Shown in pieces: positions 27,671-37,008 of a DNA stretch of 54,261 nt. Numbering within the stretch: the stretch's first letter is position 1; every line of letters starts with the position of its first letter. Source of the stretch: an uncultured Bacillota bacterium (GTDB lineage: Bacteria > Bacillota > Clostridia > Peptostreptococcales > Anaerovoracaceae). The notes under the pieces are model-generated. The model worked only from the letters and a program-made list of their open reading frames with translations. It did no database searches and was not told the DNA's origin. The stretch covers positions 1-54,261 of the forward strand of contig CASDUO010000006.1 of the NCBI GenBank assembly GCA_949284065.1, written 5' to 3'. The position numbers were made by a program, and so were the translations under genes.

Positions 27671-27841
27671 ATGGCTTATAAAATTGGCGAAGAATGCATC
27701 AACTGCGGAGTATGTGCAGGCGAGTGCCCCACAGAAGCTATTGCTGAGGGAGATGGCATCCATGTTGTTGACGCAGAGAAATGCATAGACTGTGGAAGCT
27801 GTGCAGAGGCTTGCCCTGTAGACGCACCTAAGCCGGAATAA
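27671..27841 (+). CDS. 2[4Fe-4S] ferredoxin (clostridial type)
   Basis: A 56-residue electron carrier with two CxxCxxCxxxCP motifs (Cys9/12/15/19 and about Cys38/41/44/48), the classic small ferredoxin of fermenting anaerobes. It would pass low-potential electrons among pyruvate and 2-oxoacid oxidoreductases, hydrogenase or Rnf. AAGGAGGAAAACACG stands before ATG, one of the strongest ribosome-binding sites in the window. The gene is monocistronic, with its own promoter and an excellent terminator. Confidence 0.95.
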   Translation: MAYKIGEECINCGVCAGECPTEAIAEGDGIHVVDAEKCIDCGSCAEACPVDAPKPE

Positions 27842-27860
27842 ATCCGTAATATCAATCAAT

Positions 27861-27892
27861 AACCGTTTCTTCTCAGAAACGGTTATTTTTTT
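27861..27892. terminator. Intrinsic terminator between ferredoxin and rex
   Basis: AACCGTTTC, loop TTCTCA, GAAACGGTT, then seven T bases after one A on the plus strand. It ends ferredoxin transcription. It also overlaps the rex stop codon and its minus-strand side begins with an A/T run, so it may serve both directions. Confidence 0.92.
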
Positions 27893-28535
27893 ACTTATTT
27901 TCCTTTTTCTTCTTGCTCATGTGGTAAGCCAGCGAGTGAAGGCTGTCGCTGAGATGGACATTTTCCAGCGCCACTTTGCCCGGCACCTCTATGTCCACGG
28001 GAGCAAAATTCCATATGCCTTTGACTCCCGCGAAAGAAAGTCTGTCGGCCACCTCCTGGGCCGCATCCATCGTAGTACAGATGATGCCTATGTCGATATC
28101 GTTTTTCTCCACATATTCAACCATTTCCTCATAATCCAGGACCATTATATTGCTGATGGTCATTCCGATAAGTTTAGGGTTTATCTCGAATATGGCTTCC
28201 ACCGGGAATCCCGATTTATAGTATTCGGTGTAATTGCATATAGCCTGTCCCAGGTTGCCGGCGCCTACGATTATCATCTTGTGCTTTTGATTCAATCCGA
28301 GGATCGAACTTATCTCATAGTAGAGCTCATCCACATTATAACCGTAACCCTGCTGGCCGAACCTGCCGAAATTGTTCAGGTCCTGCCTTATCTGGGACGC
28401 CGTGTACCCAATAAGGCTGCTGAATTCATTTGACGATATCTTTTCGACACCTTTTTTCTGCAGCTCCTGCAAATATCTCCTGTAGCGCGGAAGTCTCTTT
28501 ATGACTACGTTAGAAATCTTTGCATCTTTCGCCAT
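27891..28535 (-). CDS. rex: Redox-sensing repressor Rex
   Basis: A 214-residue homodimeric repressor that releases DNA when NADH is high, controlling fermentation and respiration genes. The N-terminal winged helix (about 12-75, with Thr-Ala-Ser-Gln-Ile-Arg-Gln-Asp) is followed by a Rossmann domain with Gly-Ala-Gly-Asn-Leu-Gly-Gln-Ala at about 93-100, and the C-terminal swap helix. Length and order are typical. It is five bases downstream of acpP, so the two share a promoter. Confidence 0.97.
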   Translation of the reverse strand: MAKDAKISNVVIKRLPRYRRYLQELQKKGVEKISSNEFSSLIGYTASQIRQDLNNFGRFGQQGYGYNVDELYYEISSILGLNQKHKMIIVGAGNLGQAICNYTEYYKSGFPVEAIFEINPKLIGMTISNIMVLDYEEMVEYVEKNDIDIGIICTTMDAAQEVADRLSFAGVKGIWNFAPVDIEVPGKVALENVHLSDSLHSLAYHMSKKKKENK

Positions 28536-28540
28536 TGACC

Positions 28541-28768
28541 CTATACCTTCTCCTCTACATACTTGACCAGATCTTGTACGGTCTGGAATTTTTCCGCATC
28601 TTCATCAGGTACTTCAAATCCGAATTCCTCTTCGATAGCCATTATTATCTCAACGGCATCCAAAGAATCCGCTTCCAGGTCCTTGATCAAATGAGTGTCT
28701 ATGGTGACGCTGTCTTCTTCAACGCCTAACTGTTCAACTATTATGCTTCTTATTTTTTCAAATACCAT
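28541..28768 (-). CDS. acpP: Acyl carrier protein
   Basis: A 75-residue acidic helical protein carrying acyl chains for fatty-acid synthesis. The phosphopantetheine attachment site is Ser35 in Glu-Ala-Asp-Ser-Leu-Asp. It is first in acpP-rex and has its own promoter at 28800-28828. The fab genes are elsewhere. GGAGG precedes ATG. Confidence 0.96.
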   Translation of the reverse strand: MVFEKIRSIIVEQLGVEEDSVTIDTHLIKDLEADSLDAVEIIMAIEEEFGFEVPDEDAEKFQTVQDLVKYVEEKV

Positions 28769-28799
28769 AATATACCTCCGTCATATTTTATACGTGATA

Positions 28800-28828
28800 A
28801 TTATAAATAACATTATCTCATATTGCAA
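28800..28828 (-). promoter_or_regulatory. Sigma-A promoter of acpP-rex
   Basis: Minus strand shows TTGCAA, a 17-base spacer and a perfect TATAAT. The leader is about 25-30 bases. Confidence 0.7.
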
Positions 28829-28902
28829 CCTTTTGGTATCCACACGGCAAATTCTACACAATTCTGTAAATTCCGCCTTTATGACGCCTCTTCGCTGTCT
28901 TG

Positions 28903-30876
28903 TCACAGCTCGCACCACTCCTCATATTTAGCGGAAAGCTCCTCGTTACAGCGGTCCAATTCCCGGCTCAGTTCTCCCAGACGCAGGTGATCCTTCGCCA
29001 CATCCTCTTCCATCATGGTCTTCTCCAGCCCCCTGATCTTCTCTTCCAGCTCGCTTATTTCGTTTTCGAGTTTTTCCCTGCTGCGCTTGAGCCTTCTTTC
29101 CCTGGCCTCTTTTTCTTTTTTCAGCCTTCGCTCTTCAGCCGGGGAAAGTCCTGCCTCCTCACCGGGTCCGTCCGCAGGATCCTCATCACAGGGGTCCTCG
29201 TCTTTTCCCTTCATCTGTTTGTCCATGTTTTCCAGATACTTTTTCCCCGAGGCCAGCTGTTCCTTTTTTTCGGTATAGTAATCGTATCTGCCCGGATATA
29301 TCTCTATGCCTCCCGGTGTGAGTTCGGCTATTTTCGTGGGAACCTTCGAGAGGAAATATCTGTCATGGCTCACTATGACGGCCGTTCCGGGGAAATCTCC
29401 CAGGGCCTCTTCGAATATCTCCTTTGAATTTATATCCAGATGGTTCGTGGGTTCATCCAGTATCAGTGTGTTCGCACCGCTCATCATCAATTTGAGCAAT
29501 GAGAGCCTCGCCCTTTCTCCTCCGGAAAGAGCTCTCACAGGCAGGAAGACCGTGTCTCCCGTGAAAAGGAAACTCCCCAGCAAGGTGCGCAATTCCGTAT
29601 CGGAATAAAGGCCGTAGCTCTCCCTCATTTCCTCCAGCACCGTCATATCATCGTTCAGAAGTTCCTGCTCCTGATCATAATATCCGAATGTCACGTTGTG
29701 TCCCGGCTTCACATATCCCGATACGGGATCTGCGGCTCCCATGAGGATCTTAAGCAAAGTCGTCTTGCCTACTCCGTTGGGCCCCACTATGCAGAACCTG
29801 TCCCCTCTCTTTATATCCAAATCAACGTTCTCGAACAACAGCCTTTTGCCGCTGCCGTATCCGAAGCTCTTGGACAGATCCTCTGCCGTTATCACGTCGT
29901 TGCCGCTTTTGAAGTTTTCCCTGAAACGCATTTTGATCTTTCCCTGTTCCCCTTCCGGCCTTTCCACCGGCTCCATGTGTTCCAGCATCCTCTCCCTCGA
30001 TGCGGCCCTCTTTGCGAGTTTTTCCGTTCCGTGCCCCTTGAAGCGCCGTATGATCTCTTCCTGTTTTTTTATCTCTGCCTGTTTTGCGTTGTACTTTCGC
30101 AGTGCTTCTTCACGTCGTCTCTTTTTTTCTTCCGCATAATATGAATATGACCCTTCATATATGGAAAGCCTGTGATTCTCTATCTCGAATATCTTGTTCG
30201 TCACCTTGTTGAGGAAGTATCGGTCATGGGCCACCACGATCAGCGTCCCGCCATAGCCCTTCAGATACTGCTCGAGCCAGTTCAGGGTCCCTATATCCAA
30301 ATGGTTGGTGGGCTCATCCAAAAGCAGCACTGTGGGGTCTTTCAAAAGCAGTATCGAAAGGGCCAGTCTCGTCCTTTCTCCTCCGCTCAGGGTGTTTACC
30401 TTTTTATCGAAGAACTCCTCCCCCAGGGCCATGCTCTTGAGTATCCCTCTCAGTCTGCTCTTGTATTCATATCCGCCTTCCTTGCCGTACCTCTCCTCCA
30501 GGGCAGCCTGTTTCTCCACCAGGCTCCGCCGGTCGTCCGGAGCTGCTTTTTCTATTTCCTCTGCTATATCCTCTATTTCCCTCTCCAGCTTACGCAACCC
30601 CTCGAATGCCATCTCCGCCTCTCGGATCACCGTGCGTTCTGAAGAAAAAGTGTCTGCCTGTTTGAGGTAACCTATGTCCGTTCCTTCAGACACAAAAAAA
30701 CTGCCGGAGTCGGGATCCGTCTCTCCCGCCAGTATTTTCAGCAGCGTGGTCTTACCTGCACCGTTTGTCCCTATGACACCTATACGGTCCCCCTTCTCCA
30801 CATGGAAAGAGACCCTGTCCAGCACAGTGTCCACACCGTAGGATTTTGTTATTTCCGTTGCGCTCAGCGTTATCAT
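28903..30876 (-). CDS. ABC-F family ATPase (ribosome-associated)
   Basis: A 657-residue soluble protein with two ABC domains and no membrane segment. Walker A motifs are Gly-Thr-Asn-Gly-Ala-Gly-Lys (about 36-42) and Gly-Pro-Asn-Gly-Val-Gly-Lys (about 360). Two Leu-Ser-Gly-Gly-Glu signatures and two Leu-Asp-Glu-Pro-Thr-Asn-His-Leu-Asp Walker B segments are visible. A charged inter-domain linker is followed later by a C-terminal coiled coil of about 100 residues rich in Glu, Arg and Lys. This suits the Uup/EttA class that binds the ribosome or affects translation quality. A drug-resistance role is possible but cannot be read here. It lies eight bases after tsaD at the end of the nine-gene convoy. 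Confidence 0.9.
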   Translation of the reverse strand: MITLSATEITKSYGVDTVLDRVSFHVEKGDRIGVIGTNGAGKTTLLKILAGETDPDSGSFFVSEGTDIGYLKQADTFSSERTVIREAEMAFEGLRKLEREIEDIAEEIEKAAPDDRRSLVEKQAALEERYGKEGGYEYKSRLRGILKSMALGEEFFDKKVNTLSGGERTRLALSILLLKDPTVLLLDEPTNHLDIGTLNWLEQYLKGYGGTLIVVAHDRYFLNKVTNKIFEIENHRLSIYEGSYSYYAEEKKRRREEALRKYNAKQAEIKKQEEIIRRFKGHGTEKLAKRAASRERMLEHMEPVERPEGEQGKIKMRFRENFKSGNDVITAEDLSKSFGYGSGKRLLFENVDLDIKRGDRFCIVGPNGVGKTTLLKILMGAADPVSGYVKPGHNVTFGYYDQEQELLNDDMTVLEEMRESYGLYSDTELRTLLGSFLFTGDTVFLPVRALSGGERARLSLLKLMMSGANTLILDEPTNHLDINSKEIFEEALGDFPGTAVIVSHDRYFLSKVPTKIAELTPGGIEIYPGRYDYYTEKKEQLASGKKYLENMDKQMKGKDEDPCDEDPADGPGEEAGLSPAEERRLKKEKEARERRLKRSREKLENEISELEEKIRGLEKTMMEEDVAKDHLRLGELSRELDRCNEELSAKYEEWCEL

Positions 30877-30883
30877 CGTAAGA

Positions 30884-31909
30884 TCACAGACTCAATCCGC
30901 TGACTCCGTCAAGGTCGAGCCCGTCAGGTCCCTCCGTAATATATTTATAATATGCCGCACAGCCTATCATGGCTCCGTTGTCCGTGCAGAGTACAGGTGA
31001 AGGGTAGTAGAGTTTTATCCCCTCATCCTCACACTTTTTTTTCAGCATTTCCCGAAGCCTGCTGTTGGCAGCGACTCCCCCTGCCATGACCAGCTTTTTG
31101 TCCTTCCTCTCCAAAGCCGTCTCCACGGACTTTGTAACGATCACGTCCAGCACCGCCTCCTGGAATCCCGCTGCCACATGGGCCACGTCAGGTTCCCTTC
31201 CCACCTGCCTTTCCGTGTTCATATAGTTGAGGACTGCAGTCTTTATGCCGCTGAAGCTGAAATCCTTGCTGCCTTTTTCCAAGAACACCCTCTTGAATTT
31301 TATCCTTTCGGGATCCGCCTTTTTTGCAAGTTCGTCTATGGCCGGTCCTCCCGGATATCCCAGTCCGAGGACCCTCGCCACCTTATCATACGCCTCTCCT
31401 ATCGCGTCATCTCTGGTGCAGCCAAGTATGCGGCAGCTGTTATATCCCGTCACCTCTGCAAGATCCGTATGCCCGCCTGAAACTATTATGGCAGTAAAAG
31501 GCGGGGCGAGATCCCTGTGCTCTATGTAATTTGCACATATATGGCCGTGCATATGGTTCACTCCTACTAGGGGGATGTCTTTGGCAAGAGCATATGCCTT
31601 TGCAGTGGCCAGTCCTATCAAAAGGGCTCCCACGAGGCCGGGACCGTAAGTCACTCCTATCATGTCCATATCATCCATGGTCTTTCCCGCTTCCTCAAGA
31701 GCCTTGTCCACTACTCTGTTGATGTCACGCAAATGATGGCGCGACGCTATCTCCGGCACCACTCCGCCATAGTCCTTATGTGTCTCTATCTGAGAGGATA
31801 TGATGTTGCTCAACACATCCCTGCCGTTTTCCGTAACGGCTGCCGACGTTTCATCGCAACTGGTTTCTATTGCCAAAGTCAGCAGTTTTTCTTTCTGTGC
31901 CATTTCCAT
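30884..31909 (-). CDS. tsaD: tRNA t6A threonylcarbamoyltransferase TsaD
   Basis: A 341-residue ASKHA-fold protein that, with TsaB and TsaE, moves the threonylcarbamoyl group to A37 of ANN-decoding tRNAs. Iron-ligand His119 and His123 occur in Asn-His-Met-His-Gly-His, and the start region Ala-Ile-Glu-Thr-Ser-Cys-Asp-Glu-Thr is diagnostic. The Gly-Gly-Val-Ala-Ala-Asn-Ser segment near the end is typical. It is in one minus-strand group with tsaE, tsaB and rimI. Confidence 0.97.
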   Translation of the reverse strand: MEMAQKEKLLTLAIETSCDETSAAVTENGRDVLSNIISSQIETHKDYGGVVPEIASRHHLRDINRVVDKALEEAGKTMDDMDMIGVTYGPGLVGALLIGLATAKAYALAKDIPLVGVNHMHGHICANYIEHRDLAPPFTAIIVSGGHTDLAEVTGYNSCRILGCTRDDAIGEAYDKVARVLGLGYPGGPAIDELAKKADPERIKFKRVFLEKGSKDFSFSGIKTAVLNYMNTERQVGREPDVAHVAAGFQEAVLDVIVTKSVETALERKDKKLVMAGGVAANSRLREMLKKKCEDEGIKLYYPSPVLCTDNGAMIGCAAYYKYITEGPDGLDLDGVSGLSL

Positions 31910-31937
31910 ACCTTCACTTTGCGGCTGCCGGTGCTCC

Positions 31938-32396
31938 TCATCTGGATCTGTCCTTGCCGCTCCTGCGCCACATTATTATGGCGTCTTCGTCTTTATAGTA
32001 TCCGGGCCTGCGCCCTTCCTGAGAGAATCCGAAGCTCTCATATAGACACAGGGCCGCTTCGTTGCTCTCTCTGACCTCCAGAGTATAATCTGTGATACCC
32101 TCTTCGCCGGTGAAGTCCAGCATAGCTTTCAACATGGCCTTTGCCACTCCCAGTCCTCTGAAATCCGGGTGGACTGCCACGTTGGTTATATGTCCTTCAA
32201 AATCCAGCCACCAAAGTCCGGCATATCCTACCGTACGTCTTCCTATATCCGCCACCACATAAAAGGCCACCTGGTTGGTGGTGGTCTCCGCTTCGAAGGC
32301 ATCAAGACTCCAGGGATCCTTGAAGCAAAGTCGGTCTATTTCCGCCATGACGGCAGCGTCTTCAGGTTCTGCCTGTCTTATCAGCAACTGATCCAT
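31938..32396 (-). CDS. rimI: Ribosomal protein S18-alanine N-acetyltransferase
   Basis: A 152-residue GNAT enzyme that acetylates an N-terminal Ala of a ribosomal protein. The acetyl-CoA loop reads Arg-Gly-Leu-Gly-Val-Ala (about 80-85), and Tyr-Thr-Leu-Glu-Val-Arg-Glu-Ser-Asn followed by Leu-Tyr-Glu-Ser-Phe-Gly-Phe is family-typical. Position between tsaB and tsaD is the usual one in Bacillota and supports the name. A different GNAT target cannot be excluded from sequence. Confidence 0.92.
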   Translation of the reverse strand: MDQLLIRQAEPEDAAVMAEIDRLCFKDPWSLDAFEAETTTNQVAFYVVADIGRRTVGYAGLWWLDFEGHITNVAVHPDFRGLGVAKAMLKAMLDFTGEEGITDYTLEVRESNEAALCLYESFGFSQEGRRPGYYKDEDAIIMWRRSGKDRSR

Positions 32397-32402
32397 TTTA
32401 CT

Positions 32403-33116
32403 TTATCCCCTTTGGGCTCTCCGCTTTTCTTCCAACTTTCTCTGGGCCTCTGCCATACGCATATAGTCCGGCATCAGTTCCTCATATGTCACCGGACGCG
32501 TCTTACCGTTTTTGAGGTTTTCATATGTCCAGCGCGAAACGGCCTCGGCGCTCTGGTGCACCTCTGCCATTTTGCATCCTCTGCGTCCGGCAATGAACTC
32601 CTCCATCTGATCTCTATATGCGATACATCCGTCGCCTCCGAACAATACGTCCCTGTCCTTCGGAAGTTTATCCAAAAGTTCCTGCAGCATATACGGGCCT
32701 CCTGGCACTATGGCTTCCTCTCCCACATATGCACCGCCGTAAACCTGGTTTCGACGGGCATTTATCAAAGGACATTTCACGGTTTCCGTGCAGACTGTAT
32801 CTCCTATGCCGTATATGCCGAAGGCATCCAGAGACGGCACCTTCACGATGCCTTTTCCGGTTGCCTGATCCAGGGCTCTTGCAGTGGAGACGCCTATCCT
32901 TATGCCTGTGAAAGACCCCGGCCCCGCAGATACGGCGATGGTATCCACATCTTCCATACTGTTGCCTGTGTCTTCCATGATCTTTTTGATCATCGGTGTC
33001 AGGCTCCTGAGGTGATTGAAAACCTCGTCTGTCTCTTCCTTGCCTATTATATCTTCATTTTCTCTGAGGACTACGGAACAGTATGGCCCCGTAGTCTCTA
33101 TGCCCAAGATCTTCAT
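32403..33116 (-). CDS. tsaB: t6A complex dimerisation protein TsaB
   Basis: A 237-residue non-catalytic paralogue of TsaD that bridges TsaD and TsaE. The start Ile-Leu-Gly-Ile-Glu-Thr-Thr-Gly and the central Val-Ser-Ala-Gly-Pro-Gly-Ser-Phe-Thr-Gly-Ile-Arg-Ile-Gly run (about 58-71) are diagnostic. It begins 12 bases downstream of tsaE. Confidence 0.96.
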   Translation of the reverse strand: MKILGIETTGPYCSVVLRENEDIIGKEETDEVFNHLRSLTPMIKKIMEDTGNSMEDVDTIAVSAGPGSFTGIRIGVSTARALDQATGKGIVKVPSLDAFGIYGIGDTVCTETVKCPLINARRNQVYGGAYVGEEAIVPGGPYMLQELLDKLPKDRDVLFGGDGCIAYRDQMEEFIAGRRGCKMAEVHQSAEAVSRWTYENLKNGKTRPVTYEELMPDYMRMAEAQRKLEEKRRAQRG

Positions 33117-33128
33117 CCTTCGTGCCGT

Positions 33129-33596
33129 TCACTCCTCCTGTTCCATAGGAGCCTCACATCTGTGCCCCACAGTATATATCCTTTTGTCTTCTCCTGCATA
33201 TTCTATGTCCACCCACCGGCAGTCTCGGGGCATCACATCCTCCACCAGGTCTGCCCACTCCACCACAGTGAGTCCCTCGCCGTAAAAATATTCTTCATGA
33301 CCCAGTTCAAACATCTCTTCACTGTCCGAAAGTCTGTAGACATCAAAGTGATACAAAGGCATCCTACCGCCCCTGTATTCTTTTATTATGGAAAAAGTTG
33401 GGCTCGTGATGTTTTCTTTTATCCCAAGAGCTGCCGCTATGTAGCGGGTAAGAGTGGTCTTGCCGGCGCCGAGATCCCCTGTAAGGGCGATCACGTCTCC
33501 CGGCTTTGCATCCCGCGCAAGTCTTTTACCCAAGGCCTCTGTGTCCTTCAGGTTTTCTGCGATCATCTTTTCAAAACACATGTCCGATCGTGCCAC
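33129..33596 (-). CDS. tsaE: t6A complex ATPase TsaE
   Basis: A small P-loop ATPase required for t6A complex turnover. Walker A is Gly-Asp-Leu-Gly-Ala-Gly-Lys-Thr-Thr near residue 42, and Pro-Thr-Phe-Ser-Ile then Tyr-His-Phe-Asp-Val-Tyr-Arg further on are family marks. I picked GTG 33596 (155 residues) because AAGGAG lies about seven bases before it; TTG 33602 would be too close to the ribosome-binding site and ATG 33581 too far. Confidence 0.95.
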   Translation of the reverse strand: MARSDMCFEKMIAENLKDTEALGKRLARDAKPGDVIALTGDLGAGKTTLTRYIAAALGIKENITSPTFSIIKEYRGGRMPLYHFDVYRLSDSEEMFELGHEEYFYGEGLTVVEWADLVEDVMPRDCRWVDIEYAGEDKRIYTVGHRCEAPMEQEE

Positions 33597-33607
33597 TCTC
33601 AATCTCC

Positions 33608-34222
33608 TTATCTGTGCAGAAAACTCGATATCCTTTTATACACCAGGAATGTCACGATGGAATTTATCCCCGCTTTTATGGCGTTGAACCCTATTATGAA
33701 AGGAAGCAATTCCACCACGGCCTGTCTGGGTACGCCCATGAAAACAGGTGTTATAAGAAGGTTTGCCGGTATCATCACCAGCACCATGGCTAGGGTGCCG
33801 CACAGCAGAGAGATCACGGCTCCTTTTTTCGTTTTTCTTCCCTTATATATGGTGCCAGCCACTATGACGAAAGCTCCCGTTGCGAGGACATGCATCAGGA
33901 ATCCGTAAAGTCCGCTCTGGGCGCTGACTGTGGCGGCCTGCACCCCTGCTGTGACTATGGTGAGCAGAAGCCCGCCGCCGGGACCGAATGCGAACGTTCC
34001 TATGAATATGGGTATGTCCGCCGGATCATACTCCAGGAACGGCACCGCCGGGAAAATGGGGAAATGTATGAAGTACACCAGCACTATGGCTATGGCCACC
34101 AGCATGCCCATCTTTGCCAGTTTCACCGTGCTTTTTTGGGTGTTGGCACTGTTCTCTATGTTTACCGGCTGATCTTTTTCTACCTTTTTACCTTCTCTGT
34201 CCTGCTTGTTTCGCTCTTCCAT
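33608..34222 (-). CDS. ECF transporter S component (RibU-like)
   Basis: A 204-residue membrane protein. A charged cytoplasmic N-terminus of about 35 residues is followed by about six helices. The loop Phe-Leu-Glu-Tyr-Asp-Pro-Ala-Asp-Ile-Pro between the first helices and the following Phe-Gly-Pro-Gly-Gly are typical of RibU-type riboflavin-binding S components, so riboflavin is the best guess for the substrate. No FMN riboswitch is visible ahead of it, and the EcfA/T energy module is not in the window. AGGAG precedes ATG. Confidence 0.82.
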   Translation of the reverse strand: MEERNKQDREGKKVEKDQPVNIENSANTQKSTVKLAKMGMLVAIAIVLVYFIHFPIFPAVPFLEYDPADIPIFIGTFAFGPGGGLLLTIVTAGVQAATVSAQSGLYGFLMHVLATGAFVIVAGTIYKGRKTKKGAVISLLCGTLAMVLVMIPANLLITPVFMGVPRQAVVELLPFIIGFNAIKAGINSIVTFLVYKRISSFLHR

Positions 34223-34237
34223 CGTGTTCTCCTCATC

Positions 34238-35776
34238 CTACTCATTTTCCGATCCGCACCTGTCGGTTCTCTCTTGATCACAGGCAAGCCTGTACATGGC
34301 GTCTGCGATCATCACCGTTATCTTTTTGAAGTTTTCCAGACTTATATACTCATTTTTCTGGTGTTCCAAAGACGGCTGCCCGGGGAAACGGCACCCGAAA
34401 GCCACCATGTTCTCAAAGGCCCTGGCATAAGTTCCGCCTCCGATGACCAGGGGTTCGCTTTCCATATCACCTGTATTGTCCCGATACACATCCATCAGCC
34501 GGCTTATGAGGAAGCTGTCCTTTGCCTTGAATATGGGCTTTATATACTTCCTTTTGATCAGCCCCAGTCCGTATCCGTCAAGGACCGGCATCATGCTGTC
34601 ATATATCTCTTCCATAGTCTTCGTTACCGGGAACCTTATACCCAGTGTGAGCCTGGCCGCCTTGGGCTGCATATCTATGATCCCCATGTTCACTACGGTC
34701 TTTCCGGACTCTGTGTCTTCCATACGACAGCCCAGAGAGGACCCGTCGGTTTCTGTTCCGATATGTTTGTTGTAGAATTCTATGAATTCGTTTATGTCAT
34801 CATTGGCGAAGTCCACCCCCGAAAGAAAATCCATCATGAGGCTCACAGCATTGACGCCTTCCCAGGGTTTGGATCCGTGCGCCGCCTTTCCGGCCACGGT
34901 GATCTCCAGGTTCTTGCCCATGTTCCTGCAGCGTATATCCACGCCTTTTTCTTTATATTCCTCGGCCCTGTCTTTGATTTTGTCATAGAGTCCGGTTTTT
35001 TTGCTGTTGACCACCACTCTTGCAGAATCCGCTACCATGTTTGCAGCGACGCCTCCTCTGAAACTCCTCAGTTCCAGTCCTTCCGCCGTCGTCTTTGCGA
35101 ACTTCTTCGCGATCTCGAATTCTATTATGCCTTTCTCGCCGTATATGACGGGAAAATCCCCATCGGGTGTGAACCCCATATCCGGCTCGGGCACCCTTTC
35201 GTTGTAGTAGGTCATGCCATTCCACCCGGTCTCTTCGTCCAGACCTAATATGAGCCTTATGTTCCTGTCAGGAACTACCCCTGCTTCGTCAAGAGCTTTC
35301 ATGGCGAAAAGAGCCGCAACGGCAGGTCCTTTATCATCTACCGTCCCTCTTCCGTATATCCTGCCCTCGGAGATCTCACCGCCAAAAGGATCGTGATCCC
35401 AGCCGCTGCCTTCAGGCACCACGTCGAGATGACAGGCTATACCCACCGTCTCCGCAGCCTCTCCTGCCGGATCGCCTTCCTCATCCTTCTCAAATCCGGG
35501 GAATTCTATATGGCCTCCGTAATTATCTATGTTCACTGTGTCGAATCCTGATCCCCGTCCGCGGGCCAGCATATATTCAAAAGCCCTGTGTGTCTCCTTC
35601 CCGAAAGGAAGATATGCCTTCCCTTCGGACGTTACAGTGTCCGGCCCCATATCTTTTCCCTCTGCGGTCACGGCCTCTCCAAGGACACTTTTGAATGACA
35701 AAAGTTCCCGGAGAGCTTTTACCTGATTATCAAAATTTATATCAATCTTCTTTTTTATCGATTCCCAGTCTTTCAT
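34238..35776 (-). CDS. M20 dipeptidase (PepV/Sapep-like)
   Basis: A 512-residue Zn/Mn-dependent dipeptidase. It shows His-Leu-Asp-Val-Val-Pro (metal His and Asp) near 112-117, Gly-Arg-Gly-Thr-Val-Asp-Asp-Lys-Gly-Pro near 138-147 and Leu-Asp-Glu-Glu-Thr-Gly-Trp near 178-184, the standard M20 active-site signature. It trims dipeptides from the cytoplasmic pool. ATG 35776 follows AGAGGAGG; the longer frame into the capA-like gene is unlikely. The start overlaps the end of the capA-like gene by 35 bases, so translation is coupled. Confidence 0.93.
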   Translation of the reverse strand: MKDWESIKKKIDINFDNQVKALRELLSFKSVLGEAVTAEGKDMGPDTVTSEGKAYLPFGKETHRAFEYMLARGRGSGFDTVNIDNYGGHIEFPGFEKDEEGDPAGEAAETVGIACHLDVVPEGSGWDHDPFGGEISEGRIYGRGTVDDKGPAVAALFAMKALDEAGVVPDRNIRLILGLDEETGWNGMTYYNERVPEPDMGFTPDGDFPVIYGEKGIIEFEIAKKFAKTTAEGLELRSFRGGVAANMVADSARVVVNSKKTGLYDKIKDRAEEYKEKGVDIRCRNMGKNLEITVAGKAAHGSKPWEGVNAVSLMMDFLSGVDFANDDINEFIEFYNKHIGTETDGSSLGCRMEDTESGKTVVNMGIIDMQPKAARLTLGIRFPVTKTMEEIYDSMMPVLDGYGLGLIKRKYIKPIFKAKDSFLISRLMDVYRDNTGDMESEPLVIGGGTYARAFENMVAFGCRFPGQPSLEHQKNEYISLENFKKITVMIADAMYRLACDQERTDRCGSENE

Positions 35777-36962
35777 ATGCCTCCTCTCTTGCCGCCTCGG
35801 CAAGGGATAAGTTTCCCGATGTATCGAGAGCATCGCTGTCGCCCAGATCGTCATCCAAGGGAACGATCACATATCGCGTGCTTCCTGAATAATATTTATC
35901 CACCCATACGGGCAGCGGATCCATCTTTATCCTCTCGACCCTATCGTCTGTTTTGTCATAAGTTATATCGAAGCTCGCCAGCAGTCCCCACTCGGTATCG
36001 CTGTTCCCCAGGGTCTCACGACGCTGGTTGGAGATCAGGTTTCCCACCGAATAATACACAGGCACCTTGGTCACGTCAACACCCTCGTCCGACCGGCTTT
36101 CCCTTTCCAGTACATCCGACGGCTGGACCACATGAGGATGTCCTCCGAATATGGCATCTATGCCGGTCTCATCCACCACCATATCAGCCAGTTCTTCCTG
36201 AAAACTGTTTTGTTCGGGCTGGTATTCCTGACCCCAGTGACAACACAATATGACCACGTCTGCGCCCTTTTCCCTCGCCTGCTTTTCATCTTTCGCTATT
36301 TCCCTGACATCCTGTTTCACAGTGTCGGGAGAAAAGGTATTCACATTTTCGATCATATCACCGCTTATGGGATTGTAGTTCAAAGTAGGCGCCTCCGGAG
36401 TCCCTTCTCTGTACGTATAGGCCAGTATGGCTATATCGACGCCTTTCCTCTTGAACATCATGTAGGGCGGATCTTTCTTTTCCTCCCTGATGCCGCTGCT
36501 CTTCAATCCGGTGTCATCGAGCACATCCAATGTGCGCAGGGCTCCGTCCCTTCCTCCGTCAAAAGCGTGGTTATTGGCGTTAGTCACACCATCGAATCCA
36601 GTCTCTTTGATATCTCCGGCCAGCTCATCGGGGCATCTCAAAAGAGGATATCCGCTGTATGGCCTCCCGCTGAATGTAGTCTCCAGATTAGCTACCGCGA
36701 TATCGGCTCTTTCGACATAGGGCCGTATCTCACGAAACATGGGCAAAAAGTCATACCCTTCGCCTGTCTGTGCCGACTGGTATACTGGCATATGTATGAG
36801 CAGGTCCCCTCCGAACATGACGGATATCTTAACCTTTTCATGCTCTTTGTCCATCATTCCCGTTCCATAGGCTAAGATCGCCCCCGCTACTAGGACCACA
36901 AGTAGGCACAGTGCTATTATCACTTTGCCCCTTTTGCCCATCTTCGTTCTCTTTTTCCTCAT
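35742..36962 (-). CDS. CapA-family metallophosphatase-like protein, membrane-anchored
   Basis: A 406-residue protein with a Lys/Arg-rich start and one membrane helix (about 13-35), leaving the rest outside the cell. The CapA/PgsA fold is visible in Met-Phe-Gly-Gly-Asp-Leu-Leu, Ala-Asn-Leu-Glu-Thr-Thr-Phe-Ser, Thr-Asn-Ala-Asn-Asn-His-Ala-Phe-Asp, His-Trp-Gly-Gln-Glu-Tyr and Gly-Gly-His-Pro-His. CapA relatives take part in poly-gamma-glutamate capsule formation, but capB and capC homologues are absent here, so the role may be another wall or envelope step. ATG 36962 is preferred to TTG 36983. Confidence 0.85.
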   Translation of the reverse strand: MRKKRTKMGKRGKVIIALCLLVVLVAGAILAYGTGMMDKEHEKVKISVMFGGDLLIHMPVYQSAQTGEGYDFLPMFREIRPYVERADIAVANLETTFSGRPYSGYPLLRCPDELAGDIKETGFDGVTNANNHAFDGGRDGALRTLDVLDDTGLKSSGIREEKKDPPYMMFKRKGVDIAILAYTYREGTPEAPTLNYNPISGDMIENVNTFSPDTVKQDVREIAKDEKQAREKGADVVILCCHWGQEYQPEQNSFQEELADMVVDETGIDAIFGGHPHVVQPSDVLERESRSDEGVDVTKVPVYYSVGNLISNQRRETLGNSDTEWGLLASFDITYDKTDDRVERIKMDPLPVWVDKYYSGSTRYVIVPLDDDLGDSDALDTSGNLSLAEAAREEAYERLGIDKKED

Positions 36963-37008
36963 ATCCTTATTTCCCTCACACAACTGAGATGCAAAGTGTA
37001 CGCAAAGG